DNA of 64,000 nt, from NCBI RefSeq assembly GCF_040581485.1, contig NC_090128.1, positions 12,586,001 to 12,650,000 on the forward strand, read 5' to 3'. Position numbers and translations under genes: made by a program. Origin of the DNA: Linepithema humile (taxonomy: Eukaryota > Arthropoda > Insecta > Hymenoptera > Formicidae). Shown here piece by piece: positions 50,812 through 63,000 of the stretch. The notes beneath the pieces are model-generated. The model searched no databases. It worked only from the letters and a program-made list of their open reading frames with translations, and had not been told where the DNA came from. Within the stretch, counting starts at the first letter, position 1. Each line of letters opens with the position of its first letter.

Positions 50812-52743
50812 TCAATTCTCGTCCTCGTCCATTCGTAATCGCTTTCGCCGATCCTCGCCGACGTTCCGTTCCTCCGCCTCTAGTACTTTCAGCCGAGAAC
50901 CACAGATCTCTTGACCGTGCAGGACCTGAAATCGTATTTTGAATTTGGAATACTTGCACGATGTGTTCTGAATATAAATTCTTCTTCATATATGCATGTA
51001 AATGCTTTATGATAATACAGAGACTGCAAAGAGAGAGAGAGAGAGAAAAAAAAAAGATCGTACCTCAATGGCCTCGTTCGCACTGTCGATGCTCGCATAT
51101 TTGGCATAGCCGCAGTTCTTTCCGGGTAACATATATACATCTATGAGATTCCCAAACCGGCAAAATGCGTCCTTCATGGCGTAGATAGGCGGCACCGGTG
51201 GACCACACACGATAAAGCATCTCTTAGCAACTTCGGCGTCTATACTCGCCATCGGCTGCACCGGCGGTAGCTTCACGCACATGTGATCTAAACCTGGAGT
51301 GAGAAACGCAACAACGCCTCACACACATATTATACCTTCGGCGCACCAAGCGCGCTCATGAGATCGTCAAGGTCTACTCACTCGGTGCTGTCAGTCCGGC
51401 CGCTTGTATCAACGATGTTGCCTGAGCGATAGTCTCCGCCAGATGTGCCAGATCCGTCCTCGCGCTGGTGACGCTACCGGTTGTCGAACCGCCGGGTTTC
51501 ACCGCGTTCTTCGGCGGCGCGCTCGTCAAGTCCGGCTTGACGATCATCCGGTGACCAGGCGGATACTCGAAACCGTGAAACTTCTCGCGCGCGTACGCCG
51601 CCGCGCTTGGATTGTTATACACGACGACTGCCTGGCCACGCGGCATTCTGTATCTCACATCGGCCTTCAAGTGGCAGTAGTCCAAGCCAGGCACTATGTC
51701 GAACAGCTTCCACAGCTGATCCTGGTTTAACGCCGGATGCGCGATCACCTGCAGACGCATGTAGCCCTCCGAATTGGGATAATTGGTGGCAATCTCCAGA
51801 CTGATGCTGCTCTTGCCAAAGTTTGACGTACCGTAACTGTTGCCAGTACCGTCATACGCGGTAGACAGGCCGTTATTGTACTTTGCATCGTTGTGATCAG
51901 GTTTTGGTTTCTTCGGCTCGGCAAACACCGCCTTGTACTTCCTGTCGCATTCCTCAAACGCGCGTGCCGCACTTGACACCTTCTTGAACTTTACATAACC
52001 AAAACCTTTGGACTCGTTTGTGCTGCGATCCTTCACCACAGTGGCATACTCGATCGCACCGAACTTGGAGAATTCCTGTTGCAGTTCGCTGTCGGTCATC
52101 GATTTTGGCAATACGCAGAATAAACGGACCCACCTCTCTTCTTCATTTGTCTCACGCACTGAGCCTTGATCTCGACTACAAAACAAGACACCAAAACAGT
52201 TACAGAGAGTGCTCTGAATTAAAATACGTGCAAAATAGAATAAAATGAAGCCTTACTTCGAAGCGATCATCACTTTAATAGGTCTGCCAACGGAGCCCAG
52301 CATCTTGCCATTCATCTCTTCCAGAGCGAACGCCGCCTCTGATGTTTTGGAGAACTTGATGTACGTAACACCTGAGTAAAACACAACGCGCGATTAGAAG
52401 GAAACGCTGACATACATCGGCAACAAGAGTGAGATAAGAGGAAGCTTGTTTTTTAAGCAGAAATAAAAACACTCAACGCTCGGAGAAAAAAGAAAGAGAG
52501 ATAACGCGCTTATCGATTAGCTGTTATCCGGCCAGGATCATCACCTTTATTCTCGCCCGTGCTACGGTCCTTAACCACCCAGATGTCCTCGATCTTGCCG
52601 AACTTCTCGAACGCCTTCCTGAGATCGTCCTCCTCCAGGCTCTTGTGACAGATGACGAACAGCCGCGAGTTCGGCGGGTCGTCATTTTTCGAGCGCAGAT
52701 CCGTCTGCGAGTAATACGAATCCCGTTCTCTGTGGTCGGCCAT
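50812..52743 (-). CDS. Rbm45: RNA-binding protein 45 (four RRMs)
   Basis: Five phase-consistent exons (52545-52743, 52257-52371, 51382-52175, 51064-51293, 50812-50925) give 483 aa, close to the human 476. RRM1 runs from about residue 26 (RLFVICHKSL) across the exon 1-2 junction to KVMIAS. RRM2 begins at WVRLFCVLPKS in exon 3 with the RNP1 stretch KGFGYVKF. RRM3 is the block LQVIAHPALNQDQLWKLFD to HRMIVKPD. RRM4 starts KRCFIVCGPPVPP and ends in the last exon. The C-terminus has a basic RRKRLR likely NLS. RBM45 is a mainly nuclear RNA-binding protein of neural development (Drb1 in rat). The exon 4 acceptor could shift by 6 nt without changing frame (CCAG or TTTAG). Confidence 0.93.
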
Positions 52744-55123
52744 TTTACCAAGTAACGAACGCGTGCCAGCGCTGCTACGAGCGCGGACTATCTACCGCCG
52801 CCCGTCTACGGTCACCGGTCGGCCTCAGGATCGCGATAGAGGGGCACCCCCACTTCACCTCTTCCTTCCTCCTTTCCCTTCAAGGTTCAAGCAGGTCTGC
52901 TCCTCTTGACGCTATTACTCTACACTTAAAATGCGACAAATATACTCGAGATTCGACGAGGAGAAAGACAGATAGAGAGAAAGAGAGAGAAGAAAAAAAT
53001 AGCAAGGAAATGTTAAGACGCACCTGTGAATCACGTATTTACGCCTGACATTTAGCGCTAAATGTGATCGGGTGATCCCCTCTTACTTGTTTGTCTCATA
53101 TGCAAACTTCGTGCGAGTTTATCGCGAATATCTGGAAAAAAAGCATGCAACTAAACCAACAATCAACAGGAATGAATTTCCATTTTAATTGTTCCAGACG
53201 ATTAAAATGCATTTTTATGGCGTTACGGAATACTGTTACGGAATATAAAAATTGATAACTGTTAATCCTAAGAATATCCTAAGAATACAAACTTTGATCT
53301 AAACAACTCAGGAAAATTCATATTGAAATAAAATTTATTTTATTTTATCATTTAAACCAAAGTCTCCTAATTCTTTCGATTGTTAATTAGATTATCGAAA
53401 TTTAAACTTTTCTAGAAAAAAAAACACATTCAAAAATATGTTTTAATGGAATTTATAAACAAAAATATACAACGTTAGTCAGACAATTTATATTGAAGAC
53501 TTTCAGTTTTTTTATATTACTTAAGCCTTTGCGGTCTCAAGCCAGGATATTGCCGGCAAAGCATCTTTTCCATTGTGGTCAGGATATTTCGGCACGCGCC
53601 GCTCACCGCAAGGTGAGCTAATACTGCAGTGAGAAAATTGTTTCTGCAAAATTATGTAGCAAATAGCACAGTCAAACTTTTTTCTTATATTTTTAAAATT
53701 TAATAAATGAGATTTAATGTTTGAGATGCGCAACTGTTTGTGTGATTAAAAATATAAAATAAATATTCATGTGCAAAAATTCTTTCCGGCGTGGCAAAAA
53801 TATGTAAGATAGACACATCGACCTTGATGTTAAAAAAAGACATAAGCTGCTATTAATATTCTCTTTCAAAAAATCTTGTATTGAAAGAGATTCGGATAGC
53901 CGATTTATGCTTTGCTAAAAACATGGGAGAAATTCTTTGAATACATTTAGAATGATGTAATGAATCCGTCAGATGTTACGCAGCAATGTTCGAACAAACA
54001 CGATTAGATTTTGCGGATTTGAAATAATAACCCGTTCGAAAGCCATGAATCATTCGAAATCGCGTTACGGCAGAGAGCACGCGGAAAAATTGGGTTGCGC
54101 AAAATTACTTCCGAGTTGTTGTGTTTCGCAAGTATAGAAGCATCGGTGCAACTGAAAGTGTCATGCTCCAATATTTTTACGTCCGCGACAGAGAAAGAGA
54201 AATGTAGCAATGACGGGTTCACCGTAAATAACGGTGTTTTGCTAATTTAACCGCTTACGTTTCCACTTTCTTGCAATCTTTTATCTCTTTTATTTTCTTG
54301 CGTCAATTCGCCACAAGCGAATGGTGAAACTGCGCCGACGTACGATAATATTTGCGGTGATTTCATTATCGCCTGAATAAAAAAAATATAATTAAATCAC
54401 GAAAAGACGATAAAACGTGAAAACAAATCGTTTTATGTCGCATAATTTCGCCGAGTGCAAAACTCGTTTACGTCGACTTTTACAGCGGCGAACAGCGCCT
54501 CGCGCGTGTTGATTATATAATCTCTGCCTCCAAATCGGAGTTTCCTAAAATATACATGCAACCTGCATGAAACGCAACGCGTTGTGCGCGCACGGAAGCA
54601 TCTTCGCAGAATATACGTCGTAATTGACGAGAATAAAAATATTTTGCGCAGAAAGATCTTTGGTGGAAAATATCTTGTTATTTATCCTCATCCATATATA
54701 TATATATATTTCTTCATAGATAAAGTATCGATGTACAACAACAATCCAAAATATACATCTTTTCTGTAACAAACGTTTAATGTTATAGATATACGTTAAA
54801 TGTTATAGATATACAGAGTGGACTATTTGTTAACATCCTGTATATTTTTCTGAAAAAAAGAGAGCATGAAAAAGAAGAGATATTAGAAGATGTAAGATAT
54901 AAAAGATATATCTTTTTTAATGGTGTTTTATATTAAACTTTTAGTATACTTATGGAATCACGCATGTTGAATTATTCACTCGTGTCACAGCTAGGTAGCT
55001 ATCACGGACATTAAATTACTAGAATACAGTAAATTACCTGCATCACACTGTATTGTCACATTTTTTTTCTAGTAATTGTTTCACGCGTATGTTATCAAGT
55101 CACAATTGCAAAATTCTGCGAGT
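52744..55123. other. intergenic between Pgd and RBM45
   Basis: A CpG-rich stretch next to the RBM45 start (52744-52900) is its probable promoter and leader. The rest is AT-rich. A GC-richer island at 53521-53650 is open on both strands and is described as a finding. A 20-bp tandem duplication (GTTATAGATATAC) lies near 54781-54815. Confidence 0.5.
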
Positions 55124-57393
55124 TTACGCGTCATATGTGGAAGCGGACACTTTTCCTCCGTGTCCGGTCCAGTTGGTGTGGACGAATTTACCTTCCTGGC
55201 CGAGTAGTTCATATGTATGGGCGCCAAAATAGTCCCGTTGAGCCTGCAGCAAGTTCGCCGGTAATCGGGCGGTTCTGAACCCGTCGTAGAAGGCCAGAGC
55301 CGTCGACAGGGCGGGAGTTGGTATACCCATTGTTACAGCTGCGCTTACTACTACTCTGGCACTCCGATGACACACATCCATAGCCTTAGCAAAGAAGTCG
55401 TCCAACAACAAGTTGGATAACTTGGGATTTTTGTCATACGCCGCTTTTATATTTCCTAAAAATGCGCTGCAAAAAAATTTATCATTATTCTCCCAACATT
55501 TTTCACAATTTCTTGATACGAAATATCTGAAGATACTTAAATTTTGCGCTTATCAACGAATTTGATACAACCTCTATGACACTAGATATAAAATGTTTTT
55601 GATACGTTCTACAGCCTTGACACTTATGTCTCGTCGTCATTTGCTTTAAAAGGAAATGTAGGTCACATTGAAAACGATTGGCGTGACATTGACTCAACTC
55701 TATAATTAAGAATCGCGTAAATCTTTGCAGATCGGATGTTACCTTCTTATAATACATCCACCGCGCCACATGAGCGCTATTCCGCCGTAATTCAAATTCC
55801 AATTGTGGACCTTGGCGGCTTCTCTCAACAGCATGAAGCCCTGCGCATATGAGATGATTTTTGCGGCGTATAGAGCCTTCCGCAGGTCCTCGAGGAATTG
55901 TTTCTTGTCGCCCTTGTACACCGGATCCGGGCCGGACAGTATTGCACTCGCCTCCACGCGCTCACTTTTCAACGCGGACAAGCATCTGGAGAACACCGAT
56001 TCGCCGATCAGCGTGACCGGCACGCCGTAATCCAGCGCGGCGATCGCCGTCCACTTGCCGGTACCCTTCTGGCCGGCGGTGTCTCTGATACGCTCGAGCA
56101 AGTGGCCCTTCTCGTCCTTATACTTAAGTATATCCCGCGTGATCTCGATCAGGAACGAATCCAGCTCGCTCTTATTCCACTCGTCGAACACCGCGCTCAT
56201 CTCTCCCTGAGTGAGCTGCAGGCCGCTGCGCATCAGGTGATACGCTTCGCAGATAATTTGCATATCGCCGTATTCAATGCCGTTGTGCACCATCTTGACG
56301 AAGTGTCCCGCGCCGGTCTCGCCGACCCAATCGCAACACGGCTCTCCGTCCGCTTTCGCGGCTATCGACTAAAATACAATGCAATAAAATTATAGGTTTT
56401 TGGTATTAAATGTAAACAATGATAGATCAGTATTGCCATACTTGGAAAATATTTTTAATATGCGGCCACGCTTTAGGATTGCCACCAGGCATCAAGGAGG
56501 GTCCATATCTGGCACCGTCCTCTCCTCCACTCACTCCACTGCCCACAAAAAGTAATCCTTTCCGCTCCAAGTCCTTGGTACGTCTCTCGGTATCTTGATA
56601 TTCTGAATTGCCACCATCGATAATAATATCTCCAGGAGACAAGAGAAGTTCTAATTTTGCGATAAATGCGTCTACTGCTGCACCAGCTATATTGTATAGG
56701 AACAAATTATATGATTAAAATACTTAATAATCTCTACATGGTTATATAGATTTTCAATTAAAATAAATTAACAAAAAAATAAAAAGAGTATACCTTTAAC
56801 TAGCAACATTACTATCCTTGGACTCTTCAGTTTACTGATCATCTCCTCCAAGCTATAAGCGCCAACCACTTTCGTACCCTTGGCTTCATTTTCAAGGAAG
56901 GACTTGACTTTGTCTGTGGTACGATTATATGCACATACAACAAATCCGTGATCATTCATGTTCAAAATTAAATTCTGTCCCATGACTGCCAAGCCGATAA
57001 GGGCAATATCTGCTACCCTAAAAAATAAATATTTTTTGTTAATTAAAAGCAATAAAAAGAAATCCAATCTCTTTAGCACTATATATATAATCTAAAATAA
57101 TTCCATAACTATTTTAAACAGTTGCACAATGCAAGATATTATTCATAACTTGCTTACACAATATAAGAACTTCAAATATGATAATTGCAATATATAATTT
57201 GTAGAAATTATTAATAAATTAAAATACACTTATTCCATAAAGCAATTTTTAATTCATGTTTAAATTAGATATTTCGCTGATTCAACAATAAAACAATTGT
57301 GAATGTGAAATCAAAGATGAAATGACTTGATAAATGATTTTAGTTTTATACATGTTTCAAATTATGGCAAAAAAATACTCACGGTTTACTCAT
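55124..57393 (-). CDS. Pgd: 6-phosphogluconate dehydrogenase, decarboxylating
   Basis: This is the third enzyme of the oxidative pentose phosphate pathway: 6-phosphogluconate plus NADP+ gives ribulose 5-phosphate, CO2 and NADPH, in the cytosol. Exons 57383-57393, 56794-57017, 56442-56686, 55743-56368 and 55124-55466 join in phase to 482 aa, the usual animal length. The first coding exon carries only 11 nt (MSKP minus one base). Seen: the NADP-binding GLAVMGQNL near residue 11, NRTTDK, SGVSGGEDGARYGPS, the catalytic HFVKMVHNGIEYGDMQ block, the family signature with QKGTGKW, RGGCIIRS across the exon 4-5 junction, and HTNWTGHGG near the C-terminus. No key residue is missing. It is divergent from Arl5. 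Confidence 0.97.
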
Positions 57394-58495
57394 TTTTGTG
57401 GATGATCTACAGTTGTAATCGATGACAAAACGTAATTAATGTAAAGCTGAAAGAAATTTTTGTAAAGCAAACTCGAAGAGCAACAAGTGGTCGTGCCTTT
57501 CAACTTGTTAGAGGACGTGTGTTCGGACGATGTAGTTCGCTGTGTCAGCTGATATGTCGCGAGCCAATCGCCAAGCGCGCAAGATCAGCAATGTTCAAAA
57601 CCACGTCGCCATCGGCAAAATTTGTTATAACGATGATGCAGCGATACTACACGTGCCGTATTGCGGTTTCGTGACGTAAGAACGTAAGGATTATCTAATC
57701 AGGAGTCTCAGCCATATCCCAAACGGTTGTTGCGAATTTCTTTCGAGAACAGAGATATTGTCATAAGTTGAATTCTGACTAATAGCGGCTTCTATCCAGA
57801 ATGTTGAATCCTCGAATCTCTAATTGTTTTTCTGAAACGATGTAATTTTCGATGGTTAATAAGATGTTATCAAAAAATAACGTTCTCGAATACAACTCAA
57901 AAGAAATCAAATCCTTTTGTAATTTGTTTTCGATATTAATTAATGTTAATTTATGCACCTCACTAGGTTAACTTCTATTTCTTTTGTAATTACAGCGCTT
58001 CTACGGCAAAGATTGGAAGTCGAACAAACCGCAACTAGCGGTAAAAACTTAAAGTTATGTCTCAAGTAGAACGTAGTACCGCTAGAGAGCGACAAAGACT
58101 CGAATTAAGAGCAGCGCGACTAACGACAACGACTCGAAGCTATGGAGCGAGCACAATAGCACTGCCTTCAGGGTGTGCTGATTGATGTCGCGCTGTGTCG
58201 CGCATCAACTTGATCGAATTAGGTTGTCCGCATCTCCGCAATACTTATCTTTCATCCATCGTAATTTTAATTTGCCGAAGTGACTCACGAATGTCAGTGT
58301 TTGTCGATGTGTTGCCGCGATTATGACGTCTATCTGCGAATCGGTCTCCTGTGTGTCTTGATCTTTTGTTATCGCGAAGGTGAACATAACCCTGAGACAA
58401 TGAACCGCCCTGCTTCCAAGACATTCTAATTGCGAACGAGACGGCGGGCTTGTGACATTGAACCAATATCCAGCTAGCCCGGGGCTGAGATCATC
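57394..58495. promoter_or_regulatory. shared Pgd/Arl5 upstream region
   Basis: The two start codons are 1.1 kb apart on opposite strands. The Pgd-proximal third (57470-57680) is GC-richer and contains CACGTG at 57650-57655. A second CpG-rich zone (58000-58500) leads into Arl5. This could be one bidirectional promoter or two adjacent ones. Transcription starts are not visible. Confidence 0.5.
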
Positions 58496-60073
58496 ATGGG
58501 CCTACTATTCGCGAAGTTGTGGAGCTTCTTCGGCAACGAAGGTGATTAAATTGCTCATTACTCGTCTCTCTTCCGTCACTTTCTCTTTTTATGCAATCAC
58601 TGTATGTGTTTGTGATAACACGTGCGAGAGAATCACTGTACGCTTCGAGGACGTCAGTCGTTCGCGATCTTTGATCCGACAATTTAATTAAGGGAATCGA
58701 ATAGATATTCAGACGTTCAACTGTGTGTGTGTGACGTCGAACTCGTTGTATGGCTTGGATGTGTTCTAGGCCTATAAATTTCTAGTAAAATATTTTCAAA
58801 ATTTACTCAAATGTTATTTTAAGTGTCTTTTTTGAGTTGTCAATTTTGTCAAAATTCTGGTGTCAAATTGGCTGAAAAATTGCACGATAACTGTACAGAC
58901 TAGAAACTCCATCGGCCTACTTTCTAATCTGTTAACATATGCTATTATTTGACCAATCGTGAATTTTTATTTTTTTATTATACTTTTACATATTGTAACA
59001 TTGATGATAAGAAAAAAGATTCTTTGTACAAAAATTTATGCTTAATGATTTTATATCATTAGAATAAAAGTTTTAATTATTTTATATTTCATAGAATTTT
59101 TTTGCCTGCTATAAAATTGATCAAATTGAAGTTGTTTGGACAATCGTTGTTTTCTCATTTCTTTTCTTTGTATTCTTTATATAATCTTAATTACTCCGCT
59201 ATTGTGTCTTCTACTAAAATTCGTATTTCTTATATTGTAATTTGTGTATCAATAATCTTGCGTTTCACCATTAATCTCTCAGCGATTATTTGATGTAACA
59301 AAATTCATATTAACCTCATTTGAATTCAGCCATTTGGTGTTGCCTCTATTGTTCTCACAAGTTTTTACTTTCAAGCTTGTTTTCCAGTCATTCCTCTATT
59401 AATAGCCTGCAATAAAAAATTTTACGACACCCATCATAAATCTTTGCAAAATGTTTCAGCTGTAGTAATTACTATAATAAAAATTTGATTACTTCCAGAA
59501 CATAAAATAGTTATGGTTGGTCTGGATAATGCTGGAAAGACGACTATATTGTACCAGTTCCTGATGAACGAGGTCGTCCATACATCTCCGACTATCGGAT
59601 CCAATGTGGAAGAAGTAGTGTGGAAGAATATTCACTTTATCATGTGGGATCTGGGTGGCCAGCAGAGCTTGCGAGCTGCCTGGTCCACCTACTACACAAA
59701 CACCGAATTTATCATTATGGTCATAGACAGTACTGATCGTGAGAGACTTGGCATGATTAGAGAAGAGTTGTACTCCATGTTAAATCATGAGGAATTAAGT
59801 AAGGCCAATGTGTTGGTCTATGCAAATAAGCAAGACTTGAAAGGCAGCATGACTGCGGCTGAGATTTCCAGGCAGTTGGATCTAACGTCTATCAAAAAGC
59901 ATCAGTGGCATATACAGAGCTGTTGCGCTCTTACAGGAGAAGGGTAAGATAATAGCAATTACGCGTTATTTTTTTTTATGAGAAAAGAAAGAAAGAGATA
60001 ATGAATTGAAAAAAAATATTTCAGGTTATACCAGGGACTCGAATGGATTGTCGGACGTTTAAAAAAGACATGA
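58496..60073 (+). CDS. Arl5: ADP-ribosylation factor-like protein 5
   Basis: Three exons (58496-58541, 59499-59943, 60025-60073) give exactly 179 aa, the normal ARL5 length. Seen in order: MGLLFAKLW with Gly2 for N-myristoylation, P-loop GLDNAGKT near residue 23, switch I Thr in TSPTIGSN, switch II WDLGGQ, base-recognition NKQD, and the SCCALTGEG loop. ARL5 proteins are myristoylated GTPases of the trans-Golgi network that recruit the GARP tethering complex for endosome-to-Golgi transport. ARL5 is favoured over ARL1 or ARF by the N-terminus and the NVEEVVWKNIHFIMWDLGGQ stretch. Intron 1 (58542-59498) shows nothing further. A candidate AATAAA lies at 60426-60431. Confidence 0.95.
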
Positions 60074-63000
60074 CGTACATTATGAGAGTCGATTATAAGT
60101 CTAACGAAATATCCAAAATGTAAAATATATTATTAAAGTAAGTTATCTTAGAGCCGCACACTTTGACGGTTATACGAAAGAAGAGAGTAGTACGAATTAT
60201 CGCATTTCATTAGTCATTAGTTAAATCTTTTGGTATGACCCTCAAAGTGCATCCGATCACATCATTACAGCGAATACTTAACGGACGGTGGACGGGCAAG
60301 CCTGTTCTTTAGCTGTTCTTTGTGCGGCAAAACGCGAACGCACTGTAAATTGCGCGATAAAAAGAACGTTTAATATTAATTGCTATTCATAATTGCTTAA
60401 TATAAAACGTTTTCTTCCTTACAATAATAAATACGAAAACTACAAGAAAAAAGTGCAAACGGAAAGATAGGAAACAAAATTTTAAACGTACAGAGATAAT
60501 CATTTTTCGCTGTTAGATTATATACGAAATGCACACTTGGTTGATTGCTATAATTAAATCAAATCATCAAATGGAGTCGTAGATTCAATTGATTCGCTTG
60601 AATTGAAGAAAAAAGGGAAATCTCATTAATTGCTTATGTAAATTTTATATATCGAAAGTGCGAGATTTCTTATCCCGTCCACCTGCATTCTGCAGTGAAC
60701 AGACAGTAAAAATAGACTAAAGAAGGCAACTCGTTATTTGTACTCAGTTAAAGTATAAGAGCGCAATGGAAGTGCACCTGTGTACATAGTTTTTTATACT
60801 TCTCATTAAAAGAGAGCGAGTTCTGTAGAAAAGGAAAGAAAAAAAATAACGATTAGGGGGGAAGCACAGATTTTACGACGTTTCCGTACGTAAGCGCCCG
60901 AGCGGATTTCACAGCAAGATCATCCGATTGATGAGATCTTTTCATACAGCAGAATACGAATTGCTCTGTGATATATGGATTCAATTCTGAGACAGTTGTT
61001 TACTGGATAGATCACGTAATAGGTACGACTTGCGTGATACACAAGAAGAGAAACAAAGAATACGCTGATAAAGTTTCAATAAATGTTTGTAATATTCTTC
61101 AGCATGCAGCACGTAATCGACACAGGTGAATGGAAGTTTTATAAACTCACTTTCGCTTTCTTCCTCAATCGCATATGCCTCCATTTATCCTACTTAAATT
61201 TTTCTCTGACAACCAGAACGCATTTACTGAATCTAGTTGACATACTGTAATTATGTTAGCTAAGATAAATGTTTGTAATTATTGTAATTTTTTATTTATA
61301 ACTGATTATTGAAGATGCAAGTTTTTAACAGTTTAAGAAAGTTCATTTTTCAAACTCCATCCAGCTGTGATTATTGCACGCTAGAGCGAAGATGGAAAAA
61401 GTCGAAATTGTAACGTGAGAGATTTACCTTGCCTCCAACCGACAGCTGTCTCGTTTCTGTTTTATTTCAATCATAAATGTAACATCTATCTTTTATGTAA
61501 CGTAAAATATTCCAATAGGTGTAATTAATTATCTTAGCATTAAAAAAAAAAAAGAAAAGGAAGCGGTTATATATCAGTGCCGACTATCGATTAACGGGTA
61601 CAAACAAAGATTACTGTACAGGAAATTGTTGACATCACACCGCGCGAGGATTGTAAATGCCGTCTAATGCCAAGAGTGAGATCCTAACGTTTAAAGTTAC
61701 ACAAAAGTTAATACTAGCTTCTTTCTCATATTGAGAAATGAGTTCTTAAATGTCGATGACACAAGGAACCCGTATCACGTGTATATTGTTTGCTCCTCGA
61801 AATTCTACGCGGGGTGTTACGTCGAATCTTTGCCCGTCGCGAATTTATTCTCGGAATGTGTCCGTCTTCTCTATTTAACTATACTTGTGTAAAAAAAATT
61901 TTTCTGAAAATGTAAAGTACAAGACATAGGTTGTTTTAAAATTGTCGATGTTGACGGAGCGAGTACACGCGTAAAAGTGTAATTCATGCCGAGTTTCACG
62001 GACTCTTTATACGGCCCGACGCCTGTCAAATCTATCAAAATAATGAAAAACCAGTTATATGTGATTTATTGGTCATCTAAGTATATTGTATAAGCCAGGG
62101 AGTACTGTACAATTTTATTAAATAATAACAAAAGCTAAAATATGCGATGTCAAATAAATTAAATCAGTTTCTATCAGTAAGGAACATATAAATCTCTGCT
62201 CTATCACTCTACTGCGATAATTGTCTCCTTTTTCCCAATTTCACCTCTTCTCCTAAAAAACGATTGGCACCATCTCTTTCAAATGTTTTATCAATAAAGA
62301 GGAAATCTAACATTAACATGCAAATTAATAAAAAGAATTGGATTCCTTTAAATCGAGCATTTTTAGCGTTGACTAATACATTTTCTGTGAATCCTACGAC
62401 ATTACGTGGCACGAAGGAAGAGTGATTCCAGCCGGTTATCTGTAATTTTCCATTTATTTTCGCGTTTGTTATAAATAAAGTGTGCACACATTCATTCATT
62501 CTCGTAACAGTGACTTCATCACTGGTCATACTCCTTAATTTTACGCATGAACCGCGGCGACTCGCTACGATCGAGTACGATTAGGTAACCGTGTCGGCCG
62601 TCCGTCCGACAGGGCTGTACCCGCTATTTTTAAGTGCTTATTGATCACTCTGCATCATTGCTCGCTCTTAAGTATTCCGCAACTACAGCGACACTTTCGC
62701 CGTTCTAAGAATAATTAATTATGGGCTTCCTGAGGGAGATGGTACAGTAAACTAGCGGCCAGAGAACTTGTGCCTCAACTAAGTAGCACCGCATGCTCGC
62801 GCTTAGCGTACTGATGCCAACTATTGTCTTGAAATCTCTATTCTCTATTCGTGAAAATTTGACAGCGCTTCCGTCATTCGACAATTGATCGTTTTCAAGA
62901 AATCTACCTGATTATAAAAAAAAAAAATCTGTGATGCTTTTCTCAGGGCAGTGTATTTCTCGAATGTCGAGGCAAGACAATAATAACATTATAAGATTCC

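Noticed and set aside
55898..56395. 165-codon plus-strand ORF
   Set aside because: Antisense of Pgd exon 4, whose frame is fully explained by the conserved enzyme.
60981..61184. 67-codon minus-strand ORF starting MEAYAIEEESESE
   Set aside because: An internal GTGAGT could be a donor but no downstream exon was found; probably Arl5 3' flank.
62209..62529. 106-codon minus-strand ORF as a gene
   Set aside because: Only one hydrophobic segment, no recognised family, no clear splice partners; kept only as a note in the flank description.
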